Shown here: one piece after another, positions 43,433 to 52,226 of the stretch | Position numbering within the stretch: the stretch's first letter is position 1 | How the letters are laid out: each line of letters begins with the position of its first letter | NCBI RefSeq assembly: GCF_023715345.1 | Contig: NZ_JAMBNY010000024.1 | Coordinates: 1-57,961, forward strand | Source of the DNA: Paenibacillus camelliae | Lineage (GTDB): Bacteria > Bacillota > Bacilli > Paenibacillales > Paenibacillaceae | Reading direction: 5' to 3' | Length of the DNA: 57,961 bases | Position numbers and translations under genes: made by a program | The notes under the pieces: model-generated | What the model saw: only the letters and a program-made list of their open reading frames with translations | The model's database searches: none | What the model was told of the DNA's origin: nothing

Positions 43433-43672
43433 TGAGGATCAAGAAAGTAAATTTGTAGAAAATCGCAAAAATCATAAAGAAAAAACAGGCGGTTAATTGC
43501 ATTCATATGTCATTATCCTTTATTGTAGATATATATGTTAATGCACCCTAATCTATCGTATAACTGGCTTGTTTAGGAATATTGCAATTCAACATTCATT
43601 TTTCAAGTAAACGATGGTAAAATGCTAATAATATACGTGTACGAAAGTGCAGTAGAAGCAGGAGGAAAAATA

Positions 43673-45073
43673 ATGGAGTACATTAGTACAAGAGGCAAGG
43701 TCGGTAGTATCGGCTTTATCGATGCATTTATGATGGGTCTAGCTAACGACGGTGGTTTACTAATCCCTAAGGAAATTCCGGTAATTTCAACTGAGACATT
43801 AAAATCATGGAGCAAGCTAAGCTATACTGATCTCGTGCTTGAAATTTTCTCATATTTTACAAACGATGAAATCCCTAAGGACGATCTTAAGGAGCTTGTT
43901 ACAGCAAGCTATAGCAGCTTCCGTCATACTGAGGTGACACCTGTTACGAAGCTCTCTGACGAGTTGTATCTGCTAGAGCTATTCCATGGGCCTACGTTCG
44001 CCTTTAAGGATGTTGCGCTGCAGTTTATGGGTCAGTTCTATTCCTATGTTGCGAAGAAAAAAGGTGTACGCATCAATATTTTAGGTGCGACGTCTGGGGA
44101 TACTGGTGCATCAGCGATTGAAGGTGTTCGCGGTAAGGAAGGCATCAATATTTGCATCCTCCATCCACATGGCAAAGTTAGTAAGGTGCAAGAGCTGCAA
44201 ATGACTACGGTTCAGGATGATAATGTACTGAATCTTTCTGTCGATGGAAACTTCGATGATTGCCAGCGCATCATTAAAGAGCTGTTTGCTGATCTAGAGT
44301 TTAAGTCAGCTAACGATCTAGCGGCAATTAACTCAATCAACTTTGTTCGGATTCTTGCGCAAATTGTGTACTACTTCTATGCTTACTTCAAAGTCGCTGC
44401 CAATATCGGAGTGGATAAAGTAAACTTCAGCGTGCCAACAGGAAACTTTGGCGATATCTTTGCTGGCTATATGGCTAAGCGTATGGGCCTTCCTGTTAAC
44501 AAGCTAATTCTAGCAACGAACGAAAACAATATACTTGAGCGCTTTATTAAAGAAGGCGTCTATATGCCAGGTGATTTCCGCATGACCTATTCCCCATCGA
44601 TGGACATTCAAGTGGCAAGCAACTTTGAGCGTTACTTGTATTATGTGCTAGGTGAGGATGCAGAGCTGATTACGAAGGTCATGGAGCAATTCAAGGTTGA
44701 GGGCGAAATCTCGATCACAGGTGAAGCGCTAGAGAAGGTTCAAGAGGAGTTTAGCGCACATGGTGTATTAGGTGCGGAATGCCTAGCTACTATCTCAAGC
44801 GTTAAAACAGATGTAGATTACTTACTTGATCCGCATAGTGCATGTGGCGTTGCTGCTGCGAAGCAATGTGCAGCTCCAGGAGAGATTACTGTATCACTTG
44901 CTACGGCTCATCCAGCAAAGTTCAATGAAGCGATTGAGCGTTGTGGTATCGACCAGCAATATCCAGAGCAAATTAAAGTGCTGTTTGACAAAGAACAGCG
45001 TCAAACGCGCATTGCCGGAGATAAAGATGCGATTGCAGCTGCAATCGAGGAATTCTATAACAGTAAAAAATAG
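43673..45073 (+). CDS. thrC: Threonine synthase (long, ThrC class I type)
   Basis: A 466-residue pyridoxal-phosphate enzyme that converts O-phosphohomoserine to threonine. Visible signatures are MEYISTRGKVGSIGFIDAFM at the start, the PLP-lysine motif GPTFAFKDVALQFMGQ (about residues 104-119), the phosphate-binding ATSGDTGASAIEG (about 140-152), the GNFGDIFAGY segment and a C-terminal PHSACGVAAAKQ. Start ATG 43673 follows GCAGGAGG; the upstream in-frame ATG lies in the promoter region. The length and order match the long enterobacterial/fungal-type enzyme rather than the roughly 350-residue Bacillus type. The gene is monocistronic with its own terminator; no hom or thrB is nearby. Confidence 0.95.
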   Translation: MEYISTRGKVGSIGFIDAFMMGLANDGGLLIPKEIPVISTETLKSWSKLSYTDLVLEIFSYFTNDEIPKDDLKELVTASYSSFRHTEVTPVTKLSDELYLLELFHGPTFAFKDVALQFMGQFYSYVAKKKGVRINILGATSGDTGASAIEGVRGKEGINICILHPHGKVSKVQELQMTTVQDDNVLNLSVDGNFDDCQRIIKELFADLEFKSANDLAAINSINFVRILAQIVYYFYAYFKVAANIGVDKVNFSVPTGNFGDIFAGYMAKRMGLPVNKLILATNENNILERFIKEGVYMPGDFRMTYSPSMDIQVASNFERYLYYVLGEDAELITKVMEQFKVEGEISITGEALEKVQEEFSAHGVLGAECLATISSVKTDVDYLLDPHSACGVAAAKQCAAPGEITVSLATAHPAKFNEAIERCGIDQQYPEQIKVLFDKEQRQTRIAGDKDAIAAAIEEFYNSKK

Positions 45074-45077
45074 AAAA

Positions 45078-45123
45078 ATGAGGCCGATACACCGCGACGC
45101 GACGGGTGTGTCGGCCATTTTCT
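45078..45123 (+). terminator. Terminator of thrC
   Basis: GGCCGA-ACACC and GGTGT-TCGGCC arms around a GC-rich loop, followed by ATTTTCTATT; it begins within 10 bp of the thrC stop. Beyond it a TATAAT at 45199-45204 is the probable -10 of ppaC; no clear -35 is seen. Confidence 0.85.
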
Positions 45124-45246
45124 ATTATAATGCTAATTCAGTAAAGCTATAATGTATGAGAAGTGTTCATAGGACTGGGAATTGTAGGTTGAACCGAGTA
45201 TAATAACAAGTAGAAATCTATCTAATGGTATAAGGAGTTATCAAAC

Positions 45247-46179
45247 ATGGCAAAAACGTTGATCTTTGGACACAAAAATCCAGACACGGATACGATTACA
45301 TCAGCATTAGTGTATGCTGATCTAAAAACGAAGCTAGGCGCAGATGTAGAAGCGGTTCGCTTAGGCGAAGTGAATGGCGAAACAAAATTCGCACTGGACT
45401 ATTTTGGTGCAGAGGCTCCTCGTCTTGTTACTACTGTAGCGAATGAAGCGAGTGAAGTGATTCTAGTAGACCATAATGAGCGCCAGCAAAGCGCTGATGA
45501 TATCGATCAAGTACGCGTTGTTGAAGTAATCGATCACCACCGTATTGCGAATTTTGAGACAAGCGCACCTCTATATTTCCGTGCTGAGCCTGTTGGCTGC
45601 ACAGCTACAATTCTGAAAAAGCTTTATAAGGAAAATGGTGTTGAGATTACGAAGCAAGCAGCGGGACTTATGCTGTCAGCAATCATCTCTGACTCCTTAC
45701 TATTCAAATCACCAACATGCACAGAGCAAGATATTGCTGCAGCGAAAGAGCTTGCTGAAATCGCGGGTGTAGATGCACAGGTGTATGGACTTGACATGCT
45801 AAAAGCAGGCGCAGATCTAAGCGACAAAACGATTGAGCAGCTTATTTCACTAGATTCCAAAGAGTTTTCTATGGGCAACTATAAAGTAGAAATCGCACAA
45901 GTGAATGCAGTGGATACGAACGATGTATTGTCTCGCCAAGGTGAGCTTGAAGCAGCTCTTAACGGCATTATTGAAGCGAAAGGCCTTGACCTGTTCGTGT
46001 TAGTTACGACTGATATCTTGAACAACGACTCTATCGCGCTTGCTCTAGGCAGCAAAGCTGGAGCTGTTGAAAAAGCTTATAACGTGAAGCTTGATAACAA
46101 CACAGCGCTATTAAAAGGCGTCGTATCTCGTAAATCTCAAATCGTTCCAGTGCTAACTGATACATTGAGTGCAATGTAA
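45247..46179 (+). CDS. ppaC: Manganese-dependent inorganic pyrophosphatase (family II)
   Basis: A 310-residue DHH-family pyrophosphatase, full length. N-terminal metal ligands are FGHKNPDTDTITSA (His and two Asp, residues about 8-21), then VDHNE (about 76-80) and the DHH motif IDHHR (about 98-102). The C-terminal DHHA2 domain has the substrate-binding SRKSQIVP (about residues 296-303). It hydrolyses PPi to two phosphates in the cytosol with Mn2+ or Co2+. Start ATG follows AAGGAG. The gene is monocistronic, ending at a long hairpin. Confidence 0.97.
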   Translation: MAKTLIFGHKNPDTDTITSALVYADLKTKLGADVEAVRLGEVNGETKFALDYFGAEAPRLVTTVANEASEVILVDHNERQQSADDIDQVRVVEVIDHHRIANFETSAPLYFRAEPVGCTATILKKLYKENGVEITKQAAGLMLSAIISDSLLFKSPTCTEQDIAAAKELAEIAGVDAQVYGLDMLKAGADLSDKTIEQLISLDSKEFSMGNYKVEIAQVNAVDTNDVLSRQGELEAALNGIIEAKGLDLFVLVTTDILNNDSIALALGSKAGAVEKAYNVKLDNNTALLKGVVSRKSQIVPVLTDTLSAM

Positions 46180-46239
46180 TAAAGGAAGCATTAGCAATCG
46201 AATAGATGCGTTACAGTCATATAGACTATACGTAAATAC

Positions 46240-46285
46240 GAAAAAGGCGTTCTGTTCTCCAGTAGGAGGACAGAACGCCTTTTCT
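46240..46285. terminator. Bidirectional terminator
   Basis: A near-perfect hairpin AAAAAGGCGTTCTGT-CTCC / GGAG-ACAGAACGCCTTTTC between the convergent ppaC and YdjM-like genes. Confidence 0.93.
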
Positions 46286-46286
46286 A

Positions 46287-46949
46287 TTACAGCTTAAGCT
46301 TAAATTTCTTTTTTGTGATGGGGTAGAGCACCTTCACACCTGCAGGTGTAAACATATCCGCTACGATATGTGACAGATACGTAAGCATCGAAGCAATGCC
46401 TATTCCATCAATGCCTAGCTGCTGCTCTAGTCCGAAGCCAATCCAGCCCCATATGGGGACGATCCAGATCGTATGTGTCAGCCCTCTATGGCTTAGCCAC
46501 GGAGCGATGATGACAAATGCGCCTAGGCCTATTAACCAATACCAGCCTTGATCGAAGCCGTACACTGCAAGCATTATTCCAACGAGGCTAACTAATGCAT
46601 TTCTCCAGAAGCCTCGTGAAACAAGCAAGCCAAGAAGCGTAGCGACGATCGATGCTGCAAAGGCTGCAAGCAGCCAATCTGGACGAAATGACGCTTGGGT
46701 ATAGGTTAGCCAGCCTAGCAACAAAAGCGAGGATAAACCGACAACAATGAGACTTGTATGAAGAATTCGACTTACCTTCGTAAGCTTGCGCGTAAGTACA
46801 CTAGGCCCGTCTAGATCAGCCGCGAGTCCCGAGAAGCCGCCGATACCAGCAAAAAATAAGATCGTGTCGAGCTCCCCAGCTGGTGCGTGTACCAAGCCGT
46901 AGATTCCTCCAATAACAGCGCCAATGGTCAAATGTGTTTTACCGTTCAT
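46287..46949 (-). CDS. YdjM-family membrane-bound metal-dependent hydrolase-like protein
   Basis: A 220-residue integral membrane protein with about five hydrophobic segments. It carries the YdjM/LexA-binding-hydrolase-like signature: MNGKTHLTIGA at the N-terminus (His6), DLDGPSVLT (about residues 45-53), the SHRGLTHTIW motif (about 148-157) and a C-terminal LSHIVADMFTPAGVKVLYPI. Conserved His and Asp suggest a metal site; the activity is unknown. It is the last of three minus-strand genes (GH42, small ORF, this) with gaps of 15 and 26 bp, so they probably form one operon. Confidence 0.9.
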   Translation of the reverse strand: MNGKTHLTIGAVIGGIYGLVHAPAGELDTILFFAGIGGFSGLAADLDGPSVLTRKLTKVSRILHTSLIVVGLSSLLLLGWLTYTQASFRPDWLLAAFAASIVATLLGLLVSRGFWRNALVSLVGIMLAVYGFDQGWYWLIGLGAFVIIAPWLSHRGLTHTIWIVPIWGWIGFGLEQQLGIDGIGIASMLTYLSHIVADMFTPAGVKVLYPITKKKFKLKL

Positions 46950-46975
46950 AGATCCTCCAGAAGTCCATCGTAACG

Positions 46976-47137
46976 CTATAAATGCTTATGATTAATGCGT
47001 TCATTGCGAATCATTTGTTCTAGCTTTTCAATTAGAATGACGTCCATCTGATCCGCTTTTTCATTCCTAAGCCAGCCCCAGCGTTTTTTACGCTTAAGCA
47101 GCTTAAGTAAATATTCCTTTTCAAGTAGTGTAAACAT
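46976..47137 (-). CDS. 53-residue basic protein, unknown
   Basis: A short ORF between the GH42 and YdjM-like genes. Start ATG 47137 follows GAGGGGGG at 5 bases, and the stop is TAG at 46976-46978. The product is highly charged and probably helical: a hydrophobic/leucine start (MFTLLEKEYLLKLLKR), KKRWGWLRNEK in the middle, and an amphipathic IEKLEQMIRNERINHKHL end. The excellent ribosome site and the tight fit between two genes (15 and 26 bp gaps) support it as real. No family is recognised. Confidence 0.7.
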   Translation of the reverse strand: MFTLLEKEYLLKLLKRKKRWGWLRNEKADQMDVILIEKLEQMIRNERINHKHL

Positions 47138-47152
47138 ATGATTCCCCCCTCA

Positions 47153-49207
47153 TTACGCCTTGCGCAGGATGAGTACATCATAGCCTTCCAGAATAATATC
47201 CCCTTGTAGCGTTTGATTCGTAATCATGTCAACAGCTGGTTCATGAAGGCTAATCTCAGCTGGCTGCTCATTATAATTAAGCAAGAAGTAGTATTGCTCC
47301 TCTTCATTGCCTCGCAGTGCAAGCTCAACCTGCTCTGGCAGCTCAAGCCATGGAGCGGGAGTACTCACTACGTCGAGCTGCTGCAAAATATAATGTGCAG
47401 CTTCTTCTGAAAACACGGAGCCATAATAGGTTGCAGTACCTTTACCGAAGCGATTCTGTGTAAGTGCTGGCTTTCCTTTATAATAATCCTGATCATATAC
47501 AGCAAGCACATCAACAGTCGCTGAAACCGGCTGTATAATCTCATTGAAATGAGCGGCTTCCAGTGTGCTTTGATCGCTGCAGGTCAACGTTGTAGCTGGT
47601 CGAGTACCCTTTAATACTGTATATTCCTCAAGCGTTATTCCAGTAAGCGTACTGAGAACACCAGGGAATGGCAGCATATAACAATGTCCGCGTTGATCCT
47701 TATAACCTGAGCGACAGCCAAATACAATATGCCCGCCTGCAACCACATAAGCTTCAAGCAGCTGAGCAGTTGCCTTTGACATAATCGCAGGATGCGGGTA
47801 GACGAGCAGCTTATAGCGCTGCAGCTCTGCGAGTGTCGTTTCTTCATTCATATACAATACATCACTAGGAATATGCTTACGGGTTAGCGCCTTAAACCAT
47901 TCTTTACCGCTTTTCCAGCCAAAAGGTCCGTGCCATACATCGTATTCGCCATCCCACTCATTATTATAATCTCTTACAATCGCAACGTCGGCTTGATAGG
48001 TCGTCGCTGCAAGCTGATCGCTAAGCAGCTGAAGCTCTTTACCGACCTTAGCAGCCTCTGCCACTCTTCGATTGGGTGTATTCCCATAATCATTTAGGCC
48101 ATGCCAGTATATTTCTTGACCGAAGGTCGCCGTTCTCCAACGGAAATAAACGACAAGATTAGCGCCATGCGCAATGGATTGATAGCTCCATAGACGCAGC
48201 TGACCTGGTTTTGGAGACGGCATATCCATTTTGTTCACCCATCCGCCTGGCCCAGCCTGTTGCTCCATAATGCAAAACTGAGGAGATATCGAGCGAACCG
48301 TGCTTAACGTCAAGCTCCAGGAGCGATCATATAATGGTCGTTTTTCCTTAGGATCGGTATTTATAGTCGAGAATTGAGGATAGGAGTCATAGCTGAAAAA
48401 ATCAAGCAGCTCCTTTGTAAGCTGATGGCTGTTAAGGTGACCGAACAAGCCGTTCGTTGTAATAAAATGATGAGGTGCATGCTCAGCAATAATATCAGCT
48501 TGGATTTTTGCATAAGCAATCACACTGTCAGATATGAAGCGCTTCTCATCTAAAGCAAGATGCGGATTCGGTTGCTTACCTCCGGGCACAAGCCTTGGCA
48601 GATGAACCTGACTCCAGCTCGAGTACGTTTGGCTCCAAAATACAGTACCCCAGGCATCATTCAGCTTCTCCAGCGTGCCATAACGCTGCTTCACCCATTC
48701 GCGGAAAGCCTCATGATCAGTCTCGCTGTAAAATTCGCCAATTTCACAGTTAAATTCATTATCAAGCTGCCAGCCAACAACTGCAGGGTTGTCCTTATAA
48801 TGCAGCACAAGCGCTTCCGTTATCGCAGCGCTGAGGCGATGATAGGTCGTGCTTGTATAGTTCGTATGACGACGCAGTCCGTGATGCAGTAGATGACCTT
48901 CTACTGTTGCATTCAATACCTCTGGGTATTTCTCAGTTAGCCATGCAGGTGGAGTTGCCGTTGGCGTACCGATAATAACCTTTAACCCGTGCTTATGAGC
49001 GAGTCTAAGCATATAATCAAAATCTTTAAACTGGTAGTTGCCTTCCGTAGGTTCAAATATTGACCAAGCAAATTCTCCCACTCGAATAAGTGATATGCCC
49101 GTTTCCTTCATACGGATCATATCATCTTCCCACATTTCTTCTGGCCATTGCTCTGGATAATAGCACACACCGAGCATAAGCTGCTCGTTAATATTAAAAG
49201 CTTTCAT
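47153..49207 (-). CDS. GH42 beta-galactosidase
   Basis: A 684-residue glycoside hydrolase family 42 enzyme with no signal peptide (cytoplasmic). The TIM barrel (about residues 1-390) begins LGVCYYPEQWPEEMWEDD. The acid/base is Glu151 in WQLDNEFNCE, the nucleophile is Glu315 in CIMEQQAGPGGW, and the TPTATPPAWL motif is conserved. A trimerisation domain (about 395-610) and a small C-terminal beta domain complete it. It hydrolyses terminal beta-galactosides, often from plant galactans or oligosaccharides. It is not adjacent to the mannan operon and would not remove the alpha-galactose of galactomannan. Start ATG 49207 follows AGAGGAG; a promoter is seen upstream. Confidence 0.95.
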   Translation of the reverse strand: MKAFNINEQLMLGVCYYPEQWPEEMWEDDMIRMKETGISLIRVGEFAWSIFEPTEGNYQFKDFDYMLRLAHKHGLKVIIGTPTATPPAWLTEKYPEVLNATVEGHLLHHGLRRHTNYTSTTYHRLSAAITEALVLHYKDNPAVVGWQLDNEFNCEIGEFYSETDHEAFREWVKQRYGTLEKLNDAWGTVFWSQTYSSWSQVHLPRLVPGGKQPNPHLALDEKRFISDSVIAYAKIQADIIAEHAPHHFITTNGLFGHLNSHQLTKELLDFFSYDSYPQFSTINTDPKEKRPLYDRSWSLTLSTVRSISPQFCIMEQQAGPGGWVNKMDMPSPKPGQLRLWSYQSIAHGANLVVYFRWRTATFGQEIYWHGLNDYGNTPNRRVAEAAKVGKELQLLSDQLAATTYQADVAIVRDYNNEWDGEYDVWHGPFGWKSGKEWFKALTRKHIPSDVLYMNEETTLAELQRYKLLVYPHPAIMSKATAQLLEAYVVAGGHIVFGCRSGYKDQRGHCYMLPFPGVLSTLTGITLEEYTVLKGTRPATTLTCSDQSTLEAAHFNEIIQPVSATVDVLAVYDQDYYKGKPALTQNRFGKGTATYYGSVFSEEAAHYILQQLDVVSTPAPWLELPEQVELALRGNEEEQYYFLLNYNEQPAEISLHEPAVDMITNQTLQGDIILEGYDVLILRKA

Positions 49208-49248
49208 CTATTAAAACTCCTCTCTAGCATTAACAACCGTTTAGATAG

Positions 49249-49278
49249 ATTGTATCGTGTCACAGTTGGCAAATACAA
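49249..49278 (-). promoter_or_regulatory. Promoter of the GH42 operon
   Basis: On the minus strand: TTGTAT (49278-49273), an 18-nt spacer and TACAAT (49254-49249), about 42 bases before the GH42 start codon. No cre or LacI-type palindrome was seen nearby. Confidence 0.6.
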
Positions 49279-49285
49279 CAATTCA

Positions 49286-49314
49286 TTGAAACATTCCGCA
49301 GTCAGCGATAGAAT
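49286..49314 (+). promoter_or_regulatory. Promoter of the DMT transporter gene
   Basis: TTGAAA (49286-49291), a 17-nt spacer and TAGAAT (49309-49314), 47 bases before the ATG. It is divergent from the GH42 promoter, with only 7 bp between their -35 boxes. Confidence 0.7.
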
Positions 49315-49360
49315 AGAGCCATATGTCTGTCATCATTGCCATCATAGAAAGGAATACAAT

Positions 49361-50215
49361 ATGTGGTTGTTATTTGCTTTATTTTCAGCAATTGCTTTTG
49401 GGGTACGGGGAAGCCTCTATCACTGGACTAGTAATCTTGGGCTAAACCGTAATTTAATGCTATGCGGAGTTTTCGCATCAGGGGCAATTATTAACGGTGT
49501 TGCTGCTGCCGTAACTGGAGCTGAGTGGAATGCTGCTACGTGGATTGGCTTGCAGATGGGACTGTTCTCTTTCCTGGCAAGCACATGTATGTATCAAGGG
49601 TTTGTTGTGGGCAAGGCGTCATTGATTGCGATATTAACGGCTTTGCCACCAGTTGTCGTTGTACTCGTCGCTTATCTGCTATGGGGAGAAAAGCTGCACG
49701 CTATGCAATGGGTTGCCTTTGCTATCCTTGTTGGCGGGATACTCGTCATCCGTTACTCGAATGATCTGTCACTGCGCAATCTTCAAGGGGCGCATTGGGG
49801 CATATTGACCATGCTATTTTTTGCAGGTAATGACCTGACGACGAAGTGGGCTACGATGGAAGGGGCTAGCATGTTCCCTACGCTTACGACGATGTTTGTA
49901 ACGGGAGCAAGCTGCTTTGCACTAATGTTCCTCCTGAATGCACGTAAGCCAGCTGCTAAGCCGGCGAAGCATAGCAACAAGCGTACCTTCAGTATCGGTC
50001 TTGCTGTCGGTATATCAAATTCAGTGGGCATGATCTTAAGTATGCAGGCTTTTGGCATCGGTATGACGGGACTTGTATCTGCTATTATTGCGATGAATGT
50101 GGTCGTTATTTTACTTTATTCTCGTTTTATCGTGAAAGTGCCATTTACGAAGCTAGAGCTGGGCGGAATGTGCCTTGCATTTATCGGAGTGTTGTTGATT
50201 CATTTGTTTAAGTGA
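49361..50215 (+). CDS. DMT/EamA-family transporter
   Basis: A 284-residue membrane protein with about ten hydrophobic segments arranged as two EamA-like repeats (about residues 1-130 and 145-284). Start ATG 49361 follows GAAAGGA; the frame continues upstream but without a ribosome site. Members of the drug/metabolite superfamily move small metabolites; the substrate cannot be predicted. A basic cytoplasmic loop (RKPAAKPAKHSNKR, about 191-204) separates two helices of the second repeat. A palindromic repeat element follows the stop by 13 bp, with no ordinary terminator. Confidence 0.88.
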   Translation: MWLLFALFSAIAFGVRGSLYHWTSNLGLNRNLMLCGVFASGAIINGVAAAVTGAEWNAATWIGLQMGLFSFLASTCMYQGFVVGKASLIAILTALPPVVVVLVAYLLWGEKLHAMQWVAFAILVGGILVIRYSNDLSLRNLQGAHWGILTMLFFAGNDLTTKWATMEGASMFPTLTTMFVTGASCFALMFLLNARKPAAKPAKHSNKRTFSIGLAVGISNSVGMILSMQAFGIGMTGLVSAIIAMNVVVILLYSRFIVKVPFTKLELGGMCLAFIGVLLIHLFK

Positions 50216-50228
50216 TATAGTATAGCTT

Positions 50229-50379
50229 GTCGGGCTTTGATTACGAGGTAAACCTTCGTAGTTTACTCGACGTCGAATATGGAACGCTACCGAAAACTCT
50301 GGTGCTCACGTACCAAAACCGTACGCTGCGCTCCTCGTTTTCTAGTATCGTCCCATCTTCTCGGTACTGAAAGCCCGAC
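50229..50379. repeat. 151-bp palindromic intergenic repeat (family P, copy 1)
   Basis: Ends are perfect 10-bp inverted repeats GTCGGGCTTT (50229-50238) and AAAGCCCGAC (50370-50379), extended by partial pairing. The centre (50301-50337) is a 37-bp core GGTGCTCACGTACC...GTACGCTGCGCTCCTCG that recurs at 52094 and 52346. The core can fold as CGTAC-N7-GTACG with imperfect pairing outward, so the whole unit forms one long hairpin. It carries no ORF. It lies just upstream of the nitroreductase gene. Confidence 0.75.
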
Positions 50380-50397
50380 TAATTCAGGAAGATAATG

Positions 50398-50426
50398 CGG
50401 GCTTTGATTACTAGACCGAAAGCCCG
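50398..50426 (+). repeat. Short hairpin sharing the copy 1 ends
   Basis: CGGGCTTTGATTAC (from 50398) repeats the left end of copy 1, and AAAGCCCG (50419-50426) repeats its right end, with only 13 bases between. It looks like an internally deleted copy. It lies 34 bp before the nitroreductase start and lacks a T-tract. Confidence 0.6.
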
Positions 50427-50460
50427 ATTGTTCAACACGTACTTACAAGGAGGAAATTAT

Positions 50461-51063
50461 ATGAGTAACCAAAACGGAAACTACAATGCGGATGTGCTTC
50501 AGGCTCGCAAGCCGCAGCATGGAGTAAATCCTCTTTTTGTGAATCGCTGGTCGACACGTGCATTCCAGCCCTATACGCTATCTCAGCAGGAGCTGTATGC
50601 CATCCTTGAAGCAGGGCAATATGCACCATCAGCGAATAATTTTCAGCCATGGCGTTTCTTTATCGCAGCTACTGAAGAAGAAAAATCTTTATTCCAGTCA
50701 TTCATCATGCCTCGCAACCTGATTTGGAGCCAGCATGCTTCGGCTTATATTTTGCTTGCTTCAGACTCCCTTACCGCTGAGGGTAAGGAATATGGCATGC
50801 ATGCCTTTGATACGGGAGCAGCTTGGCAGGCGATGGCCTTACAGGCTAATATGCTAGGCTTGTCAACAAGAGCAATGGGCGGCTTTGATAAAGCAGCAGC
50901 GAAAGAGAAGCTTGCAATGCCAGCATCGCTTCATCCACAAATCGTTATTGCAGTTGGTAAACCGGGCAGTTTAGAGCAGCTAGACGAATCCTTCCATGAA
51001 GCGAATAAACCAACTCCTCGCAAGCCGCTTGATGAGCTCATCATGCCTTATCGCGTGAAGTAG
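50461..51063 (+). CDS. Nitroreductase-family FMN oxidoreductase
   Basis: A 200-residue nitroreductase-family flavoprotein. Start ATG 50461 follows AAGGAGGAAA; the frame opens further upstream only through repeat sequence. Motifs are the FMN-phosphate-binding RWSTRAFQPYTLSQQEL (about residues 29-45), QYAPSANNFQPWRFF (about 53-67), the central FDTGAAWQAMALQANMLGL (about 114-132) and GGFDKAAAKEKL. These enzymes reduce quinones or nitro compounds with NAD(P)H. The AEC transporter gene follows after 13 bp, so the two are co-transcribed. Confidence 0.93.
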   Translation: MSNQNGNYNADVLQARKPQHGVNPLFVNRWSTRAFQPYTLSQQELYAILEAGQYAPSANNFQPWRFFIAATEEEKSLFQSFIMPRNLIWSQHASAYILLASDSLTAEGKEYGMHAFDTGAAWQAMALQANMLGLSTRAMGGFDKAAAKEKLAMPASLHPQIVIAVGKPGSLEQLDESFHEANKPTPRKPLDELIMPYRVK

Positions 51064-51076
51064 GGAGCAAAAGTTA

Positions 51077-52009
51077 ATGAGTATATTTCTGCATATCTTA
51101 TTAACGAATGTTATGCCGATGTCAATTATGATTGCCATCGGCATTTTACTGGAAAGGATTTTCCATCTAGATATCAAAACACTATCTAAGCTGAATTTCT
51201 ATCTTTTTTCGCCTGCTGTTATATTTACCCTGCTCTATGAAACACCTATTGCTATGGATTTAATCGGCAAGGTGCTGTTATTCTTCTTTAGCTTTATGAT
51301 ACTACAGTACTTGCTCGTGGAGCTCGTCGTTCGCTTAAGACGCTATAGACCAACGATGCGAAGTGCAATGCGCAATAGTGTTCTATTTTATAATAGTGCC
51401 AACTATGGCATACCGCTTAACCAGCTCGCTTTTGCTGGGAATAAGGAAACGCTGGGCATACAGATCATTATTATGATGTTTCAATCGCTTATTCCTAACA
51501 CCTACGGAATCTATAGTGTGAACTCACATAAATCGAATATGAAGGATGTTTGGAAGACGATTATTGGGATGCCGGTCATCTACGTCATTCCGTTAGCATT
51601 TTTGCTTCGAGGGTTTGAGGTACCAATTCCGGATCCGATTCAAACACCGCTTAATTATGTGTCGGATGCTTTTATCGGGACTGCGCTGCTAACGCTGGGT
51701 GTACAGCTTGGTCAGATGGAATGGAAGATCTCTCGTTCTCTTGCGATTGATGTAAGTATTTCAGGTGTGCTTCGGTTAATCGGAGGTCCGCTGCTTGCAT
51801 GGGCAGTCGTGACGCTGCTTGGCATAGAGGGCATAACGGCAGCAGCGCTCATCGTATCATCTGCTGTACCGACTTCTTTGAGTAGTGTGCTGCTAGCAGT
51901 CGAGTTTGATAATGAGAAGGAATTTGCGTCTCAGGCAGTATTTGTTTCAACGTTAATTAGTATTGTTACTGTGGCAATAGTTATATTTGCTCTTAATATC
52001 CACGTTTAG
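51077..52009 (+). CDS. AEC-family (auxin efflux carrier-like) transporter
   Basis: A 310-residue membrane protein with about ten segments in two inverted halves, of the AEC/BART type. Marks include LLERIFHLDIKTLSKLNFYL (about residues 23-42), YNSANYGIPLNQLAF (about 105-119), the central loop SVNSHKSNMKDVWK and a TLGVQLGQMEW motif in the second half. The substrate (organic acid, amino acid or similar) is unknown. It is translated just after the nitroreductase. Its stop is followed within 2 bp by palindromic repeat sequence. Confidence 0.9.
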   Translation: MSIFLHILLTNVMPMSIMIAIGILLERIFHLDIKTLSKLNFYLFSPAVIFTLLYETPIAMDLIGKVLLFFFSFMILQYLLVELVVRLRRYRPTMRSAMRNSVLFYNSANYGIPLNQLAFAGNKETLGIQIIIMMFQSLIPNTYGIYSVNSHKSNMKDVWKTIIGMPVIYVIPLAFLLRGFEVPIPDPIQTPLNYVSDAFIGTALLTLGVQLGQMEWKISRSLAIDVSISGVLRLIGGPLLAWAVVTLLGIEGITAAALIVSSAVPTSLSSVLLAVEFDNEKEFASQAVFVSTLISIVTVAIVIFALNIHV

Positions 52010-52010
52010 A

Positions 52011-52211
52011 GGTGGCTAAAAAATTCGAATTTTATAACGAAGTAAATACAAGATGTTACTCGGCATCGAATCTTGAATTCAGCCGAGCTTTCCGATGCTC
52101 ACGTACCAACTACGTACGCTGCGCTTCTCAATCTCTAGCTTTATCCAACTACAGCGTTTTGAAAAAACGCACATCGGAAGCTTAAGCTTTGGTTCTGAAA
52201 CCCGAACTTTT
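52011..52211. repeat. Palindromic intergenic repeat (family P, copy 2)
   Basis: About 200 bp. Ends TAAAAAATTCGAA (52017) and CCGAACTTTTGAG (52202) are imperfect inverted repeats. The core at 52094-52130 is GATGCTCACGTACC...GTACGCTGCGCTTCTCA, about 31 of 37 identical to copy 1. The left 80 bp (GTTACTCGGCATCGAATCTT and flanks) are nearly identical to copy 3, which follows directly. No coding potential. Confidence 0.75.
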
Positions 52212-52226
52212 GAGCAATATTTAAAG

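Noticed and set aside
43433..43672. Possible T-box or other riboswitch in the thrC leader
   Set aside because: No T-box consensus (AGGGTGGNACCGCG-like) or specifier hairpin could be found in the sequence.
46227..46240. TATACGTAAATACG resembling the che/xre operator motif
   Set aside because: It lies between the ppaC stop and its terminator, where an operator would have no role; probably chance.
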